DNA of 41,185 bases from Entamoeba histolytica HM-1:IMSS (lineage: Eukaryota; Evosea; Mastigamoebida; Endamoebidae), in the NCBI RefSeq assembly GCF_000208925.1, contig NW_001914977.1, positions 7,454 through 48,638 on the forward strand, in the 5' to 3' direction. Of the stretch, positions 9,557 to 20,959 are shown piece after piece. The notes below the pieces were generated by a model. The model searched no databases, was not told the DNA's origin, and saw nothing but the letters and a program-made list of their open reading frames with translations. The position numbers and the translations under genes were made by a program. Positions within the stretch are counted from its first letter, which is position 1, and every line of letters begins with the position of its first letter.

Positions 9557-10090
9557 TTAAAACTCAGCAAGAATTTGTTCTAAAGTATCTTGTTTGACAT
9601 TAGATGTATCACTCATTAAATCTTGTGCAAGTTTAGTCTTTTCTTGTTCAGTTAATTTAGAAAGGTCTTTCAAACACAAAGAGTTACCAAGAACTTTTGT
9701 TTCAACTTTAATGTTCCAGTTTGGTTGTTGTCTTAAATATTTCATAAATAAACTTTTACAAACTTTTCCTTTTCCATTTTTCATCATTTTATTTGAATTA
9801 CATTGTCTGTAACCAGTTCTTTTCATAAGAGCTGTGTTATGAGCTTCTGCCTGAAGGATAACCCGAAGGTTTTTAAAATGTTCATTGATATTAGTAAGAT
9901 TACCATTAATTATTAATTTATCAAATTGAACTGAAGCAGTAGTAGTATTTTTTTCTTGTTTAACCGTTTGTGGACATTTTTTTTCTTTTCCAAACAACGT
10001 ATCTGCAAGTGACTTTTTGATTTCCTGATTTGTTTTGTCATTAAGTTGTGCATTTACTGAAAGTGCTAAAATCAACATCAAAAACAACAT
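9557..10090 (-). CDS. Small secreted protein, unknown family
   Basis: The 177-residue protein begins MLFLMLILALSVNAQ, a clear cleavable signal peptide with a likely cut after Ala14. The mature part is basic, has four cysteines (KKCPQ, RQCNS, KVCKS, SLCLK), which could form two disulfides, and sequons NTT and NLT. No transmembrane or GPI-type hydrophobic tail is present, so secretion or a vesicle lumen is the expected location. I recognise no domain. The C-terminus (QDTLEQILAEF) is helical. It lies upstream of the type II membrane protein on the same strand. Confidence 0.75.
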   Translation of the reverse strand: MLFLMLILALSVNAQLNDKTNQEIKKSLADTLFGKEKKCPQTVKQEKNTTTASVQFDKLIINGNLTNINEHFKNLRVILQAEAHNTALMKRTGYRQCNSNKMMKNGKGKVCKSLFMKYLRQQPNWNIKVETKVLGNSLCLKDLSKLTEQEKTKLAQDLMSDTSNVKQDTLEQILAEF

Positions 10091-11232
10091 TATAAAGGCT
10101 AAAAAAAATATAAAACCATTTCAAGTTTTTCTTTTTTTTTAAGTTTATTTTTATGTTTTTCAAAATTTATTTGTTAATTTTTTAAATTAATGGATTTTCA
10201 TATTATTTACTTAAACAAGATAAAACAACTTCAATGATTCTTTGTTTATTTCAACAAAGATTTTGAGTACTATCTCCTATGTAATAGAAAAGCTTTAAAT
10301 TACTTTTTATCTTTTTAAAGACAATAATAAAAATATATTATTTAATAAGTAGATATAAATGTCTAATAACTTACACAAATGTAATATAATGTATTTTCTT
10401 TTTATGTCATAAATATAATTCAGTAAACGATAATAATGTATTAATGAATAAAAAGAACAAACAATAAGAAAGTTCCAAACTAGTGACTAAACAAAGAATA
10501 TATATGACTAAGAGAATGAAATATTGTAATTGGAAAACTATAAAAAAAAATAAAACTGCTTTTTTTTTCTGTAACAATAAAATAATTTAATTGAAAACAA
10601 TAAGATAAAATTTGTTTATAAAAATATTAAATAAACTAAAAATAATATGATGGAATGAATTGTTTTATATAATGATGATATAAATAAATTACAATAAAAT
10701 TCATAAAAACAATTTTATAACATATGTATGTTTATAATATGAACGAAAGATATTTTATTATTTGTTATTGGTTATTTATTAAACAAACTGTTCATTTTTT
10801 GAAAAAAAAAATATATATATATATAAAGAAATATTTAAAGATTAAGTTTTTAAAATTCTAATTTGTATTTAATCTTTTGTTTCTAAAATATTTGATTTTT
10901 TACTTTAATTTCTAAAAATAAAAAGAGAATTTTTATTTTGTTTATTTTGACACAAATTGCATTTAAATAAGAGTTATTGTAAAATTAATTCAATTTTTTT
11001 ATTTTTTATTTTGAGAAAAGAGAAAGAATTTCCAACACACAACACAACGAAGAAGAATAAGTTTATTAAAAAAAATTTAAGTAATTCAAATATTTTAATA
11101 ATCGTTATATAAAACATAATTATAAAAAAAGCGAAAAATATGGAAAGAAGAAATAGTTTGAAGTTAATAAAAAACTAGTTTTAAAAAGGAGAAAAATAAG
11201 AAAAAGAAGTTTTGATAAAGTAATATTCTTAG
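10091..11232. other. AT-rich intergenic region between divergent genes
   Basis: About 1.1 kb separate the minus-strand secreted-protein gene from the ankyrin/RapGAP gene. The sequence is A/T homopolymer-rich with an (AT)n run at about 10810-10824. I see no ORF, tRNA or SINE-like block. It presumably holds both promoters. Confidence 0.45.
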
Positions 11233-13825
11233 ATGAATTCAAGTGAACCACTCACTATCCAGATTGAACGTTCAGAATCAGTAAATAATCAATTACCAGA
11301 TTTATTTCAAAGTTCAAATATATCAGAACAATCTGCTACAGTTTCATCACGACAATCTTTATCATATGAAGATGAAGTAACAAAATTAAAATTAGAAATC
11401 GAACGTTTGAAAAAAGAAAAAATAGAGATAGAAGAAAGCTCTAAAATACAATTTATGAAAGAATTTAGTTATTATGCAAGTAATTTTCCATTATGTGGAG
11501 AACAGTTTCAAAGTGGATTAGTTGATCCAAGTAATGGGAATTTATCATTTGTTGTTTTATATCCTAAAATATTTGAAATTGAACCAACTCTTTTTGTATT
11601 TAAAGCAACAAGTCATGGAAATGGTACAAAAATAACAAACAGTATAGTAGATGTTTGTGCAATTCATTTTTTATACTTTTTTATATTGAAGAGATTTATC
11701 AGTTTAAATTATTTAATTTCTTCATGTCTAACAAATATGTTTTTTCTACTATTATATCTAATTCATATAGTAAAATTCACTGATTTTATAGAGAACAAAT
11801 GATGGGTTTACTATTAAATTAGATAGACCAGCAGGAAAAGGAACTTTATTTCTTTGGTTTGCATATACTCCTTTAAAAAATTCAAGAAAAGAATTTACAG
11901 AAATGACTAAATTATTCCATGGAAGTGTTACACGATCACAAATCGAACAACCAATGATGGCATATGTTAGAAAATATGGACCAAATGATTCTGATGAAAA
12001 TGGAAAAACATTATTACATTATTGTGTTCAAAATGGATTAGTTGAAATGGTTAATTGGTTATTAGCAAAAGGTGCATATGTCAATGCAGCAGACAAGTTT
12101 AGATATACACCATTACATATTGCATTATCAGGACAAACAATTAATGCAAATGTAATTAATGCATTATTAGATTCTGGAGCTGATAAAAAAGCAAGAAATG
12201 TTCAACACAGAACACCATTACATTATTTATGTAGACAAACAAATATTGAACAATTTTTACCAATTTTAAATAGATTTTTACCAGACGGAGAAAATAATAA
12301 AGAGTTTGTTAATTTAAAATCAAGTAAAGGAGATACTGCTTTAATTGCCTTATGTAATGCATCTATGAATATTGATGCTATGAAAATTCTTTGTAAAAAT
12401 GAAGCAGATGTAAATGTTCAAACAATGACTGAAGATTTTCCTTTATATTATGCTATTAAAAAAAGAAATAAAGATGCTATAAGAATTTTATTACAACATC
12501 ATGCTCTTTTAAATTTAACATTTTATGGAAAAGATGTTATGAAAATAGCTGAAGAATATCATTTTGAATTAGAATTAAAAGATATCTTAAATTCTTCATT
12601 TTTAATTGATAAAATGAGTGAATTACAAATCAAAACTCTTCAAGAAACATTTGAAACAATAAAATATCCACAAGAAAAATGGCTTAAAATTGTTAATCCT
12701 GATAAAATTGCTTTAATTGATATTTCAACATTTCCTGTTGGATATCATTTAGAAAATTATTCAAATTGTTGTAGTCATACTCATAAAGAATTAGAATATT
12801 ATAACACTCATGATCCTACTCTTTGTATTAAATATTATGAAAAATATTTTGATTATAAAAAACATATTAATTATATAGTCCCTATTCAAGGAGATGTTTT
12901 GGTCGTTTCAATGACCGAAAGTTTATTAAAATCTTCTTCTCTTAGTCCAAGATTTACAAGAGAATCTTTTGATTTATCTACACAAAAACGAAAAATAATT
13001 ATTAGAAATAAAAAAGGTGATTTAAGAAAAGAATATCCTGGAAATATTACTGATATTCAAATATTAAAAGAATTGGGTTATAATGGAAAAACATTATCCC
13101 CAATTCATTCTCGTACGTTATATACTGCATTAACTAAATTAGAAAATCAAACAGTTTCAGAAAAATTTAAATTTGGAGTGTTATATGGAACATTGGGTCA
13201 ACTTACAGAAAACGAATTTTATAATAATAAAGAGGCAAGTCCTTATTTTGAACAATTCTTAAAATTATTAGGAGAACGAGTTGACATGAAAACTTATCCA
13301 GGATATTGTGGTGGATTAAATTGTAATGGATTTCCTTTTGGAACAGAAATAATTGTATCTACTTTTAGTAATGACCAAATAGAATGTGCTTTTCATGTTT
13401 CTACAATGTTACCTTTTAATGCTAAAACGGATCAACAAATTGAAAGAAAAAAAATTATTCAAAATGATATTTGTGTTATTATATTTAAAGAATATAATTC
13501 AATTCCTGAACCTATAGATATTACTTCTTTTAAGTCTCTAACAAACCATGCATTTTTAATTATTGGATATGACTTAAGTCAACCATTTTCTTTAACACCA
13601 AAATATGATATTAATTTATGTGTTAAAAATGATGTTCCTCCTATTCCTCCTTTTATTACTCAAGAAAAATATCATTATGAATCTGCTTTACATGACTTTT
13701 TACTTGCTAAACTCATTAATGCAGATCGTCTTTCTCAATCTACTTCATTTTTTAGAGGAAAGTTTTTAACCAATCGTCAAAACCAATTAGAGTCTATTTG
13801 TTTAAATGCAAAAGTTCAATTCTAA
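11233..13825 (+). CDS. Ankyrin-repeat Rap/Ran-GAP domain protein, two exons: 11233-11652 and 11792-13825
   Basis: Two open frames are one gene. Exon 1 ends at a GTTTGT donor and exon 2 begins at AGA after TTATAG, in phase 0, giving 817 residues. Residues ~45-75 are a short coiled coil and ~76-180 an unassigned beta-rich region. About 205-385 are four to five ankyrin repeats (NGKTLLHYCVQNGLVEMVNW, YTPLHIAL, RTPLHYLC). The C-terminal third is a Rap-GAP catalytic domain: KFGVLYGTLGQLTENEFYNN, SPYFEQFLKLLGERV, FHVSTMLPF and IIQNDICVIIF. The last carries the Asn-thumb equivalent, Asn698, used instead of an arginine finger. It should stimulate GTP hydrolysis by a Rap- or Rheb-like GTPase, with ankyrins targeting it. 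The exact GTPase is inferred, not seen. Confidence 0.88.
11653..11791 (+). other. Intron in the ankyrin/RapGAP gene
   Basis: A 139-bp intron with donor GTTTGT and acceptor TTATAG, phase 0, T-rich throughout. Read through, it codes a hydrophobic artefact that ends the first frame at 11802. Spliced, both sides form a continuous protein-like segment (NSIVD joined to RTNDGFTIKLDRP). Confidence 0.88.
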
Positions 13826-14684
13826 ACTATTACTTTATTGTTCTTCATTTTATTATTTTTTGTTTTATATAATGAATTTTTCTTGCATTTATTTAATTTT
13901 ATTTTACTGTGGTTTAAAAAATTTTTTCTTTGTAAAATACTACTGAAAAAGATTTATTTATTTCTTATTTCATTACCTTTTAAATTCATAACTTAACTAT
14001 TTTAATATAATTACTTCTTAATGTTAGAAAAAATTTCATAAACTTCAAACTTTTTAGATTTATTAGTAAAAATGTTTTTTTATAACATAACAATTTTTTT
14101 TAAGAAGAATCATTAATCTTTCATTCTTTCACTTTATGATTTTTGTTTTTTTTTTTGGTATTAATCTCTTCTTCATGAATGTTACTGTTTAATTAAATTT
14201 GTATATTGTTTAAAATATAAACAAAACATAAAGGGCAAAATAAAAATGATATTCCTTAAAAAAAAAATAAACATTAGACGTTTGTGACTTGATAAACAAA
14301 TTATAGATATAACAACTTCAATTCCACACAATTGTTTAAAACTTGTTTTCTTTTTCCAAAAATTTAATCTGGAGTTACCATTAATTGACTAAAATTAATC
14401 ATTTATTTAATAATATTATATTATTGGTTCATACAATGAAGTTAATAATAAATTATCTAAAGTATAACCTTATTTAAGTCAAATCCTTATTGTAACAATA
14501 CCCTTTCATAAAATTGAAAAGTGATTAGACAAGCACAAAACAACTATAAATGAGACATCCAAAGAATAAACTTCGTGACTAAACGAAATTATAACATAAT
14601 ACAAACATTGATAGAAAAGTCAAACAAAACTAACAGTATGTTTAAACTGCAAATAACTACAAACAAATACTGATTATTAAAAGA
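13826..14684. other. AT-rich intergenic region
   Basis: About 860 bp with several T and A homopolymers and no supportable ORF, RNA gene or repeat. The part close to 14684 should contain the flavoprotein promoter; I see no consensus element. Confidence 0.4.
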
Positions 14685-15278
14685 ATGTCAAAACCAATTA
14701 AAGTATTTATGATTAATGGAAGTCCAAGAGAAAAAGGAAACACTTTTACTATGTTGAGTTGGGTAAAAGAAGGATTAGAAAAAGAAGGTATTGAAGTGGA
14801 AATTTATCAACTTGGAAAGAAAGAGATTAAACCTTGTGTTGCATGTTATGCCTGTCAAAAAACTGGAAAGTGTTGGAAAGATGATCCAGTCATGGATGAG
14901 TTGCTTCAGAAAATAATTGAGGCAGATGGAATAATTATTGGAAGTCCAACATATTACGCAGACGTTCCAGGAGTTGTCAAGACATTCATTGATAGAAGTC
15001 AACCAATTTATTACAACAAAGAAACACTTAGAAGAAAAGTTGCAGCGGCAGTTGTTATGGCAAGAAGAGGAGGAGCTATTCATGTTTATGATACAATAAA
15101 TCATTGGTTTGGAATTAATCAAATGATTACTATTGGATCAAGTTATTGGAACGATGGATATAACCCAAATGTTATAGACCAACATGAAGTTGAAAAGGAT
15201 GAAGAAGCTAAAAACACCATGAAGAATTTAGCAGAGAATATGGCATTTGTTCTTAAGAGAATAGTAAGAACTAATTGA
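14685..15278 (+). CDS. Iron-sulfur flavoprotein / NADPH-dependent FMN reductase family protein
   Basis: The 197-residue protein has a flavodoxin-like fold. The FMN phosphate loop is NGSPREKGNT (11-20) and GSPTYYADVPGVVKTFIDR (about 96-114) forms the second flavin-contact region. Between them is a compact cysteine motif, CVACYACQKTGKC (Cys51, 54, 57, 63), the spacing used by archaeal and bacterial iron-sulfur flavoproteins to bind a 4Fe-4S cluster. Such proteins pass electrons between ferredoxin or NAD(P)H and acceptors such as oxygen, peroxide or nitro compounds. The family is mainly prokaryotic, so lateral transfer into an anaerobic protist is a reasonable inference, not shown by composition here. 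It is followed 186 bp later by eEF2 on the same strand. Start ATG is unambiguous. Confidence 0.88.
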   Translation: MSKPIKVFMINGSPREKGNTFTMLSWVKEGLEKEGIEVEIYQLGKKEIKPCVACYACQKTGKCWKDDPVMDELLQKIIEADGIIIGSPTYYADVPGVVKTFIDRSQPIYYNKETLRRKVAAAVVMARRGGAIHVYDTINHWFGINQMITIGSSYWNDGYNPNVIDQHEVEKDEEAKNTMKNLAENMAFVLKRIVRTN

Positions 15279-15464
15279 AATTCAATTTATTACATTAAGT
15301 TTTAAAAGAGAGAAAGAGAAATGATAAAAAGATTGAGATATGAAAATAATAAAGAAAAAAGAAAACGAAAAAACCCTTTTTCATTTTAATAAATATGAAA
15401 CAGAAGGGTTAACAAGAAATATAAAAAGGGTAAAAGAGAAAACTTAGAAGTAAAGAAAAGAGTC

Positions 15465-17990
15465 ATGTCTAGTACAGGAGTCAAAACTATGAAAGATTTC
15501 ATGTTGAATAAATCCAACATTAGAAATATGTGTGTCATTGCTCACGTCGATCACGGTAAGTCAACATTAACAGATTCACTTGTTACACTTGCAGGTATTA
15601 TTTCTAATGAAAAAGCTGGAGTAGCTAGATATACTGATACTAGACCCGATGAACAAGAAAGATGTATTACTATTAAATCAACCTCAATTTCTATGTATTA
15701 TGAAATTGAAGATAAAGAAGATATCCCAGCTGATGCTAATGGAAATGGATTCCTTATTAATCTTATTGATTCACCAGGCCACGTCGATTTCTCATCAGAA
15801 GTCACAGCAGCACTTCGTGTTACTGATGGAGCTTTAGTTGTCGTTGATTGTGTTGAAGGAGTTTGTGTCCAAACTGAAACTGTCCTTAGACAAGCCTTAA
15901 CAGAAAGAGTTAAACCAATTGTCATTATTAACAAAGTTGATAGAGTTATTCTTGAATTAAAAGAAGAACCAGAAGAAGCATATCAATCATTCTGTAGATC
16001 AATTGAAAACGTTAATGTTCTTATTTCAACCTACAAAGATGAACTTCTTGGAGATGTTCAAGTTTCACCAGGAGAAGGAACAGTTGCATTTGGATCAGGA
16101 CTTCACGGATGGGCATTTACACTTGAAAAGTTTGCTAAGATGTGGTCAGCCAAATTTGGAATTGATAGAAAGAGAATGTTAGAAAAACTTTGGGGTGACA
16201 ATTATTGGGATGCTAAAGCTAAGAAATGGAAGAAGAACGGAAAAGGAGATCATGGAGAAGTTCTTCAAAGAGGATTTGTTCAATTCTGTTTTGACCCAAT
16301 TACTAAATTATTCAATGCTATTATGGAAGGAAGAAAAGCTGATTATGAAAAGATGTTAACTAACTTACAAATCAAATTATCAGCTGATGATAAAGAAAAA
16401 GAAGGAAAAGAACTTCTTAAGACAGTTATGAAATTATGGTTACCAGCTGGTGTTACATTACTTGAAATGATTGTTCTCCATCTTCCATCACCAGTTGTTG
16501 CACAAAAATACAGAACATCAAATCTTTACACAGGACCTATGGACGATGAAGCAGCTAAAGCTATGGCTAATTGTGATGAAAAAGGACCATTAATGATGTA
16601 TGTTTCTAAAATGATTCCAACCAATGATAAAGGAAGATTCTATGCCTTTGGAAGAGTTTTCTCAGGAACAATTAGAACAGGAGGAAAAGCTAGAATTTGT
16701 GGACCAAATTATGTTCCAGGTAAAAAAGATGATTGTGTTATTAAGAACATTCAAAGAACTATGTTAATGATGGGTAGATATACTGATCCAATTGATGAAT
16801 GTCCATGTGGTAATGTCATTGGACTTGTTGGAGTAGATCAATATTTGTTGAAATCAGGAACTATTACTGATTCTGATACAGCACATATTATTAAGGATAT
16901 GAAATTCTCAGTCTCACCAGTCGTCAGAGTCGCTGTTGAAACCAAGAATCCATCAGATCTTCCAAAACTTGTTGAAGGTATGAAGAGATTATCAAGATCC
17001 GATCCACTTTGTTTATGTTATACCGAAGAATCAGGAGAACACATTGTTGCTGGAGCTGGAGAACTTCATCTTGAAGTTTGTCTTAAGGATCTTCAAGAAG
17101 ATTATTGTTCAGGAGTTCCATTGATTGTTACTGAACCAGTTGTCTCATTCAGAGAAACTATTACAGAACCATCAAGAATTCAATGCCTTTCTAAATCAGC
17201 TAACAATCAAAACAGATTGTTCATGAGAGCCTTCCCATTTGCTGAAGGACTTGCTGAAGATATTGAAGCCGGAGAAATTAAACCAGATACAGACTTTAAA
17301 GAAAGAGCTAAATTCCTTTCAGAGAAATATGGATGGGATGTTGATGAAGCAAGAAAGATTTGGTGTTTCGGACCAGATAACTGTGGACCAAATTTGTTTG
17401 TTGATGTTACAAAAGGTATTCAATATTTGAATGAAGTTAAAGATTCCATTGTTAATGGATTTAACAATGCTATGCATGATGGAGTAGTTTGTAACGAACA
17501 AATTAGAGGAGTTAGAATTAACTTAGAAGATGTTAAATTACATGCTGATGCTATCCACAGAGGAGGAGCTCAAATGATTCCATGTGCTAGAAGATGCTGT
17601 TTCGCATGTGTCTTAACAGGAGCTCCATCACTTCTTGAACCAATGTATCTTGCCGAAATTCAATGCCCAGAATCAGCCATTGGAGGAATTTACACTGTCA
17701 TGTCAAGAAGAAGAGGAAAGATTATTTCAGAAGAACAAAGACCAGGTACTCCATTATTCAATGTTAGAGCTTATCTTCCAGTCTGTGAATCATTTGGATT
17801 TACTGCCGATTTGAGATCACATACATCAGGACAAGCCTTCCCACAATGTGTCTTTGATCACTGGCAATTACTCAATGGTGATGTTACTGATGCAACATCA
17901 AAGGTAGGATCAATTGTTGCTGCTATTAGAAAGAGAAAAGGACTTCCAGAAGGTGTTCCAGGTTTAGATAAATTCTATGATAAGCTTTAA
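15465..17990 (+). CDS. eEF2: Translation elongation factor 2
   Basis: This is the full 841-residue eEF2, the GTPase that drives ribosomal translocation. G motifs are AHVDHGKST (26-34), DSPGH (102-106) and NKVD (156-159). The switch region [18 protein letters not shown] contains Thr57, at the position of the eEF2-kinase site in animals. The diphthamide histidine is His698 in [15 protein letters not shown], so the protein is a potential target of diphthamide modification. The C-terminus ends in the family-typical GLDKFYDKL. Codon choice is visibly more biased than in neighbours (more CTT, GCC and TTC, few rare codons), consistent with very high expression. The leader directly upstream is purine-rich. 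No intron is needed. Confidence 0.98.
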   Translation: MSSTGVKTMKDFMLNKSNIRNMCVIAHVDHGKSTLTDSLVTLAGIISNEKAGVARYTDTRPDEQERCITIKSTSISMYYEIEDKEDIPADANGNGFLINLIDSPGHVDFSSEVTAALRVTDGALVVVDCVEGVCVQTETVLRQALTERVKPIVIINKVDRVILELKEEPEEAYQSFCRSIENVNVLISTYKDELLGDVQVSPGEGTVAFGSGLHGWAFTLEKFAKMWSAKFGIDRKRMLEKLWGDNYWDAKAKKWKKNGKGDHGEVLQRGFVQFCFDPITKLFNAIMEGRKADYEKMLTNLQIKLSADDKEKEGKELLKTVMKLWLPAGVTLLEMIVLHLPSPVVAQKYRTSNLYTGPMDDEAAKAMANCDEKGPLMMYVSKMIPTNDKGRFYAFGRVFSGTIRTGGKARICGPNYVPGKKDDCVIKNIQRTMLMMGRYTDPIDECPCGNVIGLVGVDQYLLKSGTITDSDTAHIIKDMKFSVSPVVRVAVETKNPSDLPKLVEGMKRLSRSDPLCLCYTEESGEHIVAGAGELHLEVCLKDLQEDYCSGVPLIVTEPVVSFRETITEPSRIQCLSKSANNQNRLFMRAFPFAEGLAEDIEAGEIKPDTDFKERAKFLSEKYGWDVDEARKIWCFGPDNCGPNLFVDVTKGIQYLNEVKDSIVNGFNNAMHDGVVCNEQIRGVRINLEDVKLHADAIHRGGAQMIPCARRCCFACVLTGAPSLLEPMYLAEIQCPESAIGGIYTVMSRRRGKIISEEQRPGTPLFNVRAYLPVCESFGFTADLRSHTSGQAFPQCVFDHWQLLNGDVTDATSKVGSIVAAIRKRKGLPEGVPGLDKFYDKL

Positions 17991-18893
17991 GTGCATTTGC
18001 TTTTAAAATTATTTTTGTTATTTATATTTTTATGAAATGTTAGAATAAATTCATTCAAATCTAAAACTTTAAAATAATTTCTTACTTCTACAATTTTAAT
18101 TTATAATTAGATGTTTTTACGTGTTAATAGAATAAAAATTTTGAAAAGAGTTTATAATAAGTGATGTTGGGTCAATGTATTTTATGGAATAAGAAATATC
18201 CTTGTTGTGAAGAATGAGACTTATTATTTGTTAAGTTATAGATACAAATTATCAGATTATCTATACTTGTATTTTTACTTTCTCCTTTTCATTTGAGATG
18301 GATTTTATTATATGTTTTGTCTTATTATAACTTTTTGTGTTATTCTTGTTCAACTCTACTTTTTGTCATTACTTCTAATATTCTTTTCTTATGGCATTAA
18401 CAAAATGATATTAAACAAACAACCATTAAAGTCTAATGCATTTGTTGTATTGTTTTCTAACGAAGGTGTATAAAATAATCACTGATATTTTTAATCTTAA
18501 TATTATATTTCGTAACTTACTTAAAAGAAAGTACTAACTATCAGGGTATTGAAAGATAATAATTATTACTCTTCGTTACAATAAACACTGAACGTTCAAT
18601 TAATTAAACTATTTGAAAAAGTTAAAGATATTAAACAACAATATCTTAGTTAATGAAATGATGAAATAGAGAAGATACTAGATATAATGAAGGGGAATAA
18701 TTAAATTCATTACAAACTATGAATTAACATTAACAAACAACGAAGTAATAAAATGATGGTGATATGATTAAAATATTTTTCAAAGAATCATCATTATTTT
18801 ATTATTTAAAATTCAATAAAATGAATGACGTTTAATTTATGAATAAACTGTTGAATGAAAATAATAAAGAAAAACTATGTGAGTTATTGACAT
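17991..18893. other. AT-rich intergenic region after eEF2
   Basis: About 900 bp with eEF2's 3' UTR at its start. I see no ORF of merit, tRNA or repeat. Confidence 0.4.
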
Positions 18894-18928
18894 GTATTTA
18901 ACTATTTAAACAATCCATAATTTGAACT
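18894..18928 (+). promoter_or_regulatory. Possible core promoter: GTATTTAA and GAACT
   Basis: GTATTTAAC (18894-18902) resembles the Entamoeba TATA-like element GTATTTAAA. GAACT (18924-18928) matches the GAAC element, 24 bases before the ATG of the TLDc-like pseudogene. The match is to remembered consensus sequences and both are short and AT-rich, so chance is possible. Confidence 0.3.
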
Positions 18929-18951
18929 TATAAACATCAATTTAAATTAAA

Positions 18952-19979
18952 ATGGAAGAGTTAATTAACAAGAATAATCAAATAATTAAAGAAGTAATAG
19001 AAATACTTCCAAACATTCAACAATCAATTGATGATACTACTAAGAATTATCAATATTATTTAGGAAGTATTAAAAATGAAGTATTTGAACTAAAAGAGAA
19101 TGAAACATACTCAGAAGCAATTAAAAGAGGAGAAGGAATATTTGATAGGATTGATGAAACAGAAAAAAGAAGAAAATTAGTGATAGAGAAAAGTCAAGAA
19201 ACAATCAACAAAATAGAAATAATGAAGAATAAAATGTCAAGAATCATAGAAGAATGTAATAATGATGATGAAACACTAAGTAAAACACGGAATGAATTAA
19301 TAGATAAAATCATTTCAATTGAAGAAATGATAATGAAAAACAAAATAATAAAAACACCACAAGAAACAGATACAATCGCCGAAGAATTTAATAAGAAGAA
19401 AGGAAAAAGCATTATAGCGATCATTTAGAAAGAAAGAAGAGAGAAGAAGAAGAAAAGAAAAAGAAGATACAAAACGTCAAATGTTACAAATAGAAGAATA
19501 TACAGAAAGAAGAATGTTCAATATACTATTTGATTCAGATAATGATAATTGGAATGTTAATACATCAGTATTTGGAGAAAGAATAAAGAATAAAGAACAT
19601 ATAATAATTATTATTGAAGATTCAGAAGGAAATAAATTTGGAGGATATGTTAATTCTAAAACCAATAAAGTTAATGATGATATAAATGATTCAAAACCAT
19701 TTTTTTATTTTCATTAAATTCAAATGGAAGAATGAAAGGAATGATAAAATTTGATATTAAAGAATCACAATATGCATTTTATTTATTGAATCAAACAAGT
19801 GAATGTTTGTTTGAATTTGGATATGGATATAATGGAAATGGTGATATGTTTATAAAGAATATAATAAAATATAATTATATTGTGGTCAACGTTCATATGA
19901 ATATGAAAGAATAAGAAATTCACTTTGTGGAAAATATTATTTCACAACAAAACGAATTATAGTAATTGAAATGAAATGA
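18952..19979 (+). pseudogene. Broken coiled-coil/TLDc-like gene (about three frameshifts)
   Basis: The frame opening at 18952 codes ~155 residues of coiled coil and stops at 19428. Protein-like sequence continues in another frame from ~19418 to ~19700 (HIIIIIEDSEGNKFGGY), shifts again at a T7 run near 19702 (to FLFSLNSNGRMKG and FGYGYNGNGDMFIKN), and a third time near 19880 (to LCGKYYFTTKRIIVIEMK), ending at TGA 19977-19979. The pieces add to about 342 codons, close to the 338-residue intact homologue at 30223-31239. The signature FGGY...NDSKPFLF is shared with three other genes here. No GTTTGT intron explains the breaks. It is a recent pseudogene or, less likely, a stretch of assembly errors, since one break lies in a homopolymer. 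Confidence 0.7.
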
Positions 19980-20959
19980 TTCAATCTTGATTAATTTAAA
20001 TACAAAAAAATATTATCTAAAAATGTTAAAGAAATCACCAAAATCAAGTTTATTTAATTTGGATTCATAAATTATATTATGTTGTGATTATTATGTCGTT
20101 TTCTAAAACTTTCATACTTTTATACGTTTTTTTTTGGCAAAATGATTTATTATTCTTTCCGTGTTTCAATTCCTTCACCAATGTATATAACTTCTATTTC
20201 TAGATTTTTGTTATATTAGTTTTTGATATTCCTTCATTTTAGTCTTAATGTACATACCTCCAAACTATTATTTCTTATTTTAAGCAATAACATATTATTG
20301 CTAATAATCTCAATATTACGTTCATTAATAAATTTCAAAGGAATCAATTAATTATGAAATCTGATATGTATTAAAATTTTATCACTTTGTTAACATTTTA
20401 TGTAACGGCTTAGGTGTTGTAATTAATATGACTAAACTTGTTTTATTTTTTTTTTTAAATAATTAGTGTGTTATCTCAATGCTATAAATAACGGTTCAAT
20501 ATCAGTGACACTCATTTTTTTACAGAACTTTACATTATATAATTGTTTTTTTTTCCGAGTCATGATAAACATTGAATGTACTAACATATAAAAAGCAGTT
20601 GAAGAAGTTTGATAAAAGTCGTTTAATAAAAGAATAAATATGTGGAATAATAAATTATTTCAAAAACAGTTATATTTTAAACAATAATATTAATTACATG
20701 GAATAATATACATCAAATGCGATAACTCATATCAGTTTAAAACAACCAAATGTTGTACTTTAAAAAATTTATTTAAATATTTTTTCTATTTTAACTTTTT
20801 AATCACAATGAAAATAAGTTATTTCAATTGGTAAAACTACCATAATAAACTAAATTATTCTATAGAGGTAAGTTAAAGAAATTTCGTTTATTCATATGAA
20901 AAATAGTCTTAAATGTTAGAAAAGAATTCTTTAATTAATAACAAAACTCAGTAAACAAT
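19980..20959. other. AT-rich intergenic region between convergent loci
   Basis: About 980 bp between the 3' ends of the pseudogene and the minus-strand CH/TLDc gene. T8-T10 runs occur; no ORF, RNA gene or repeat is recognised. Confidence 0.4.

Noticed and set aside
10800..10830. Poly-A and (AT)n run as a possible mobile-element tail
   Set aside because: No element sequence precedes it, and such runs are common in these spacers.
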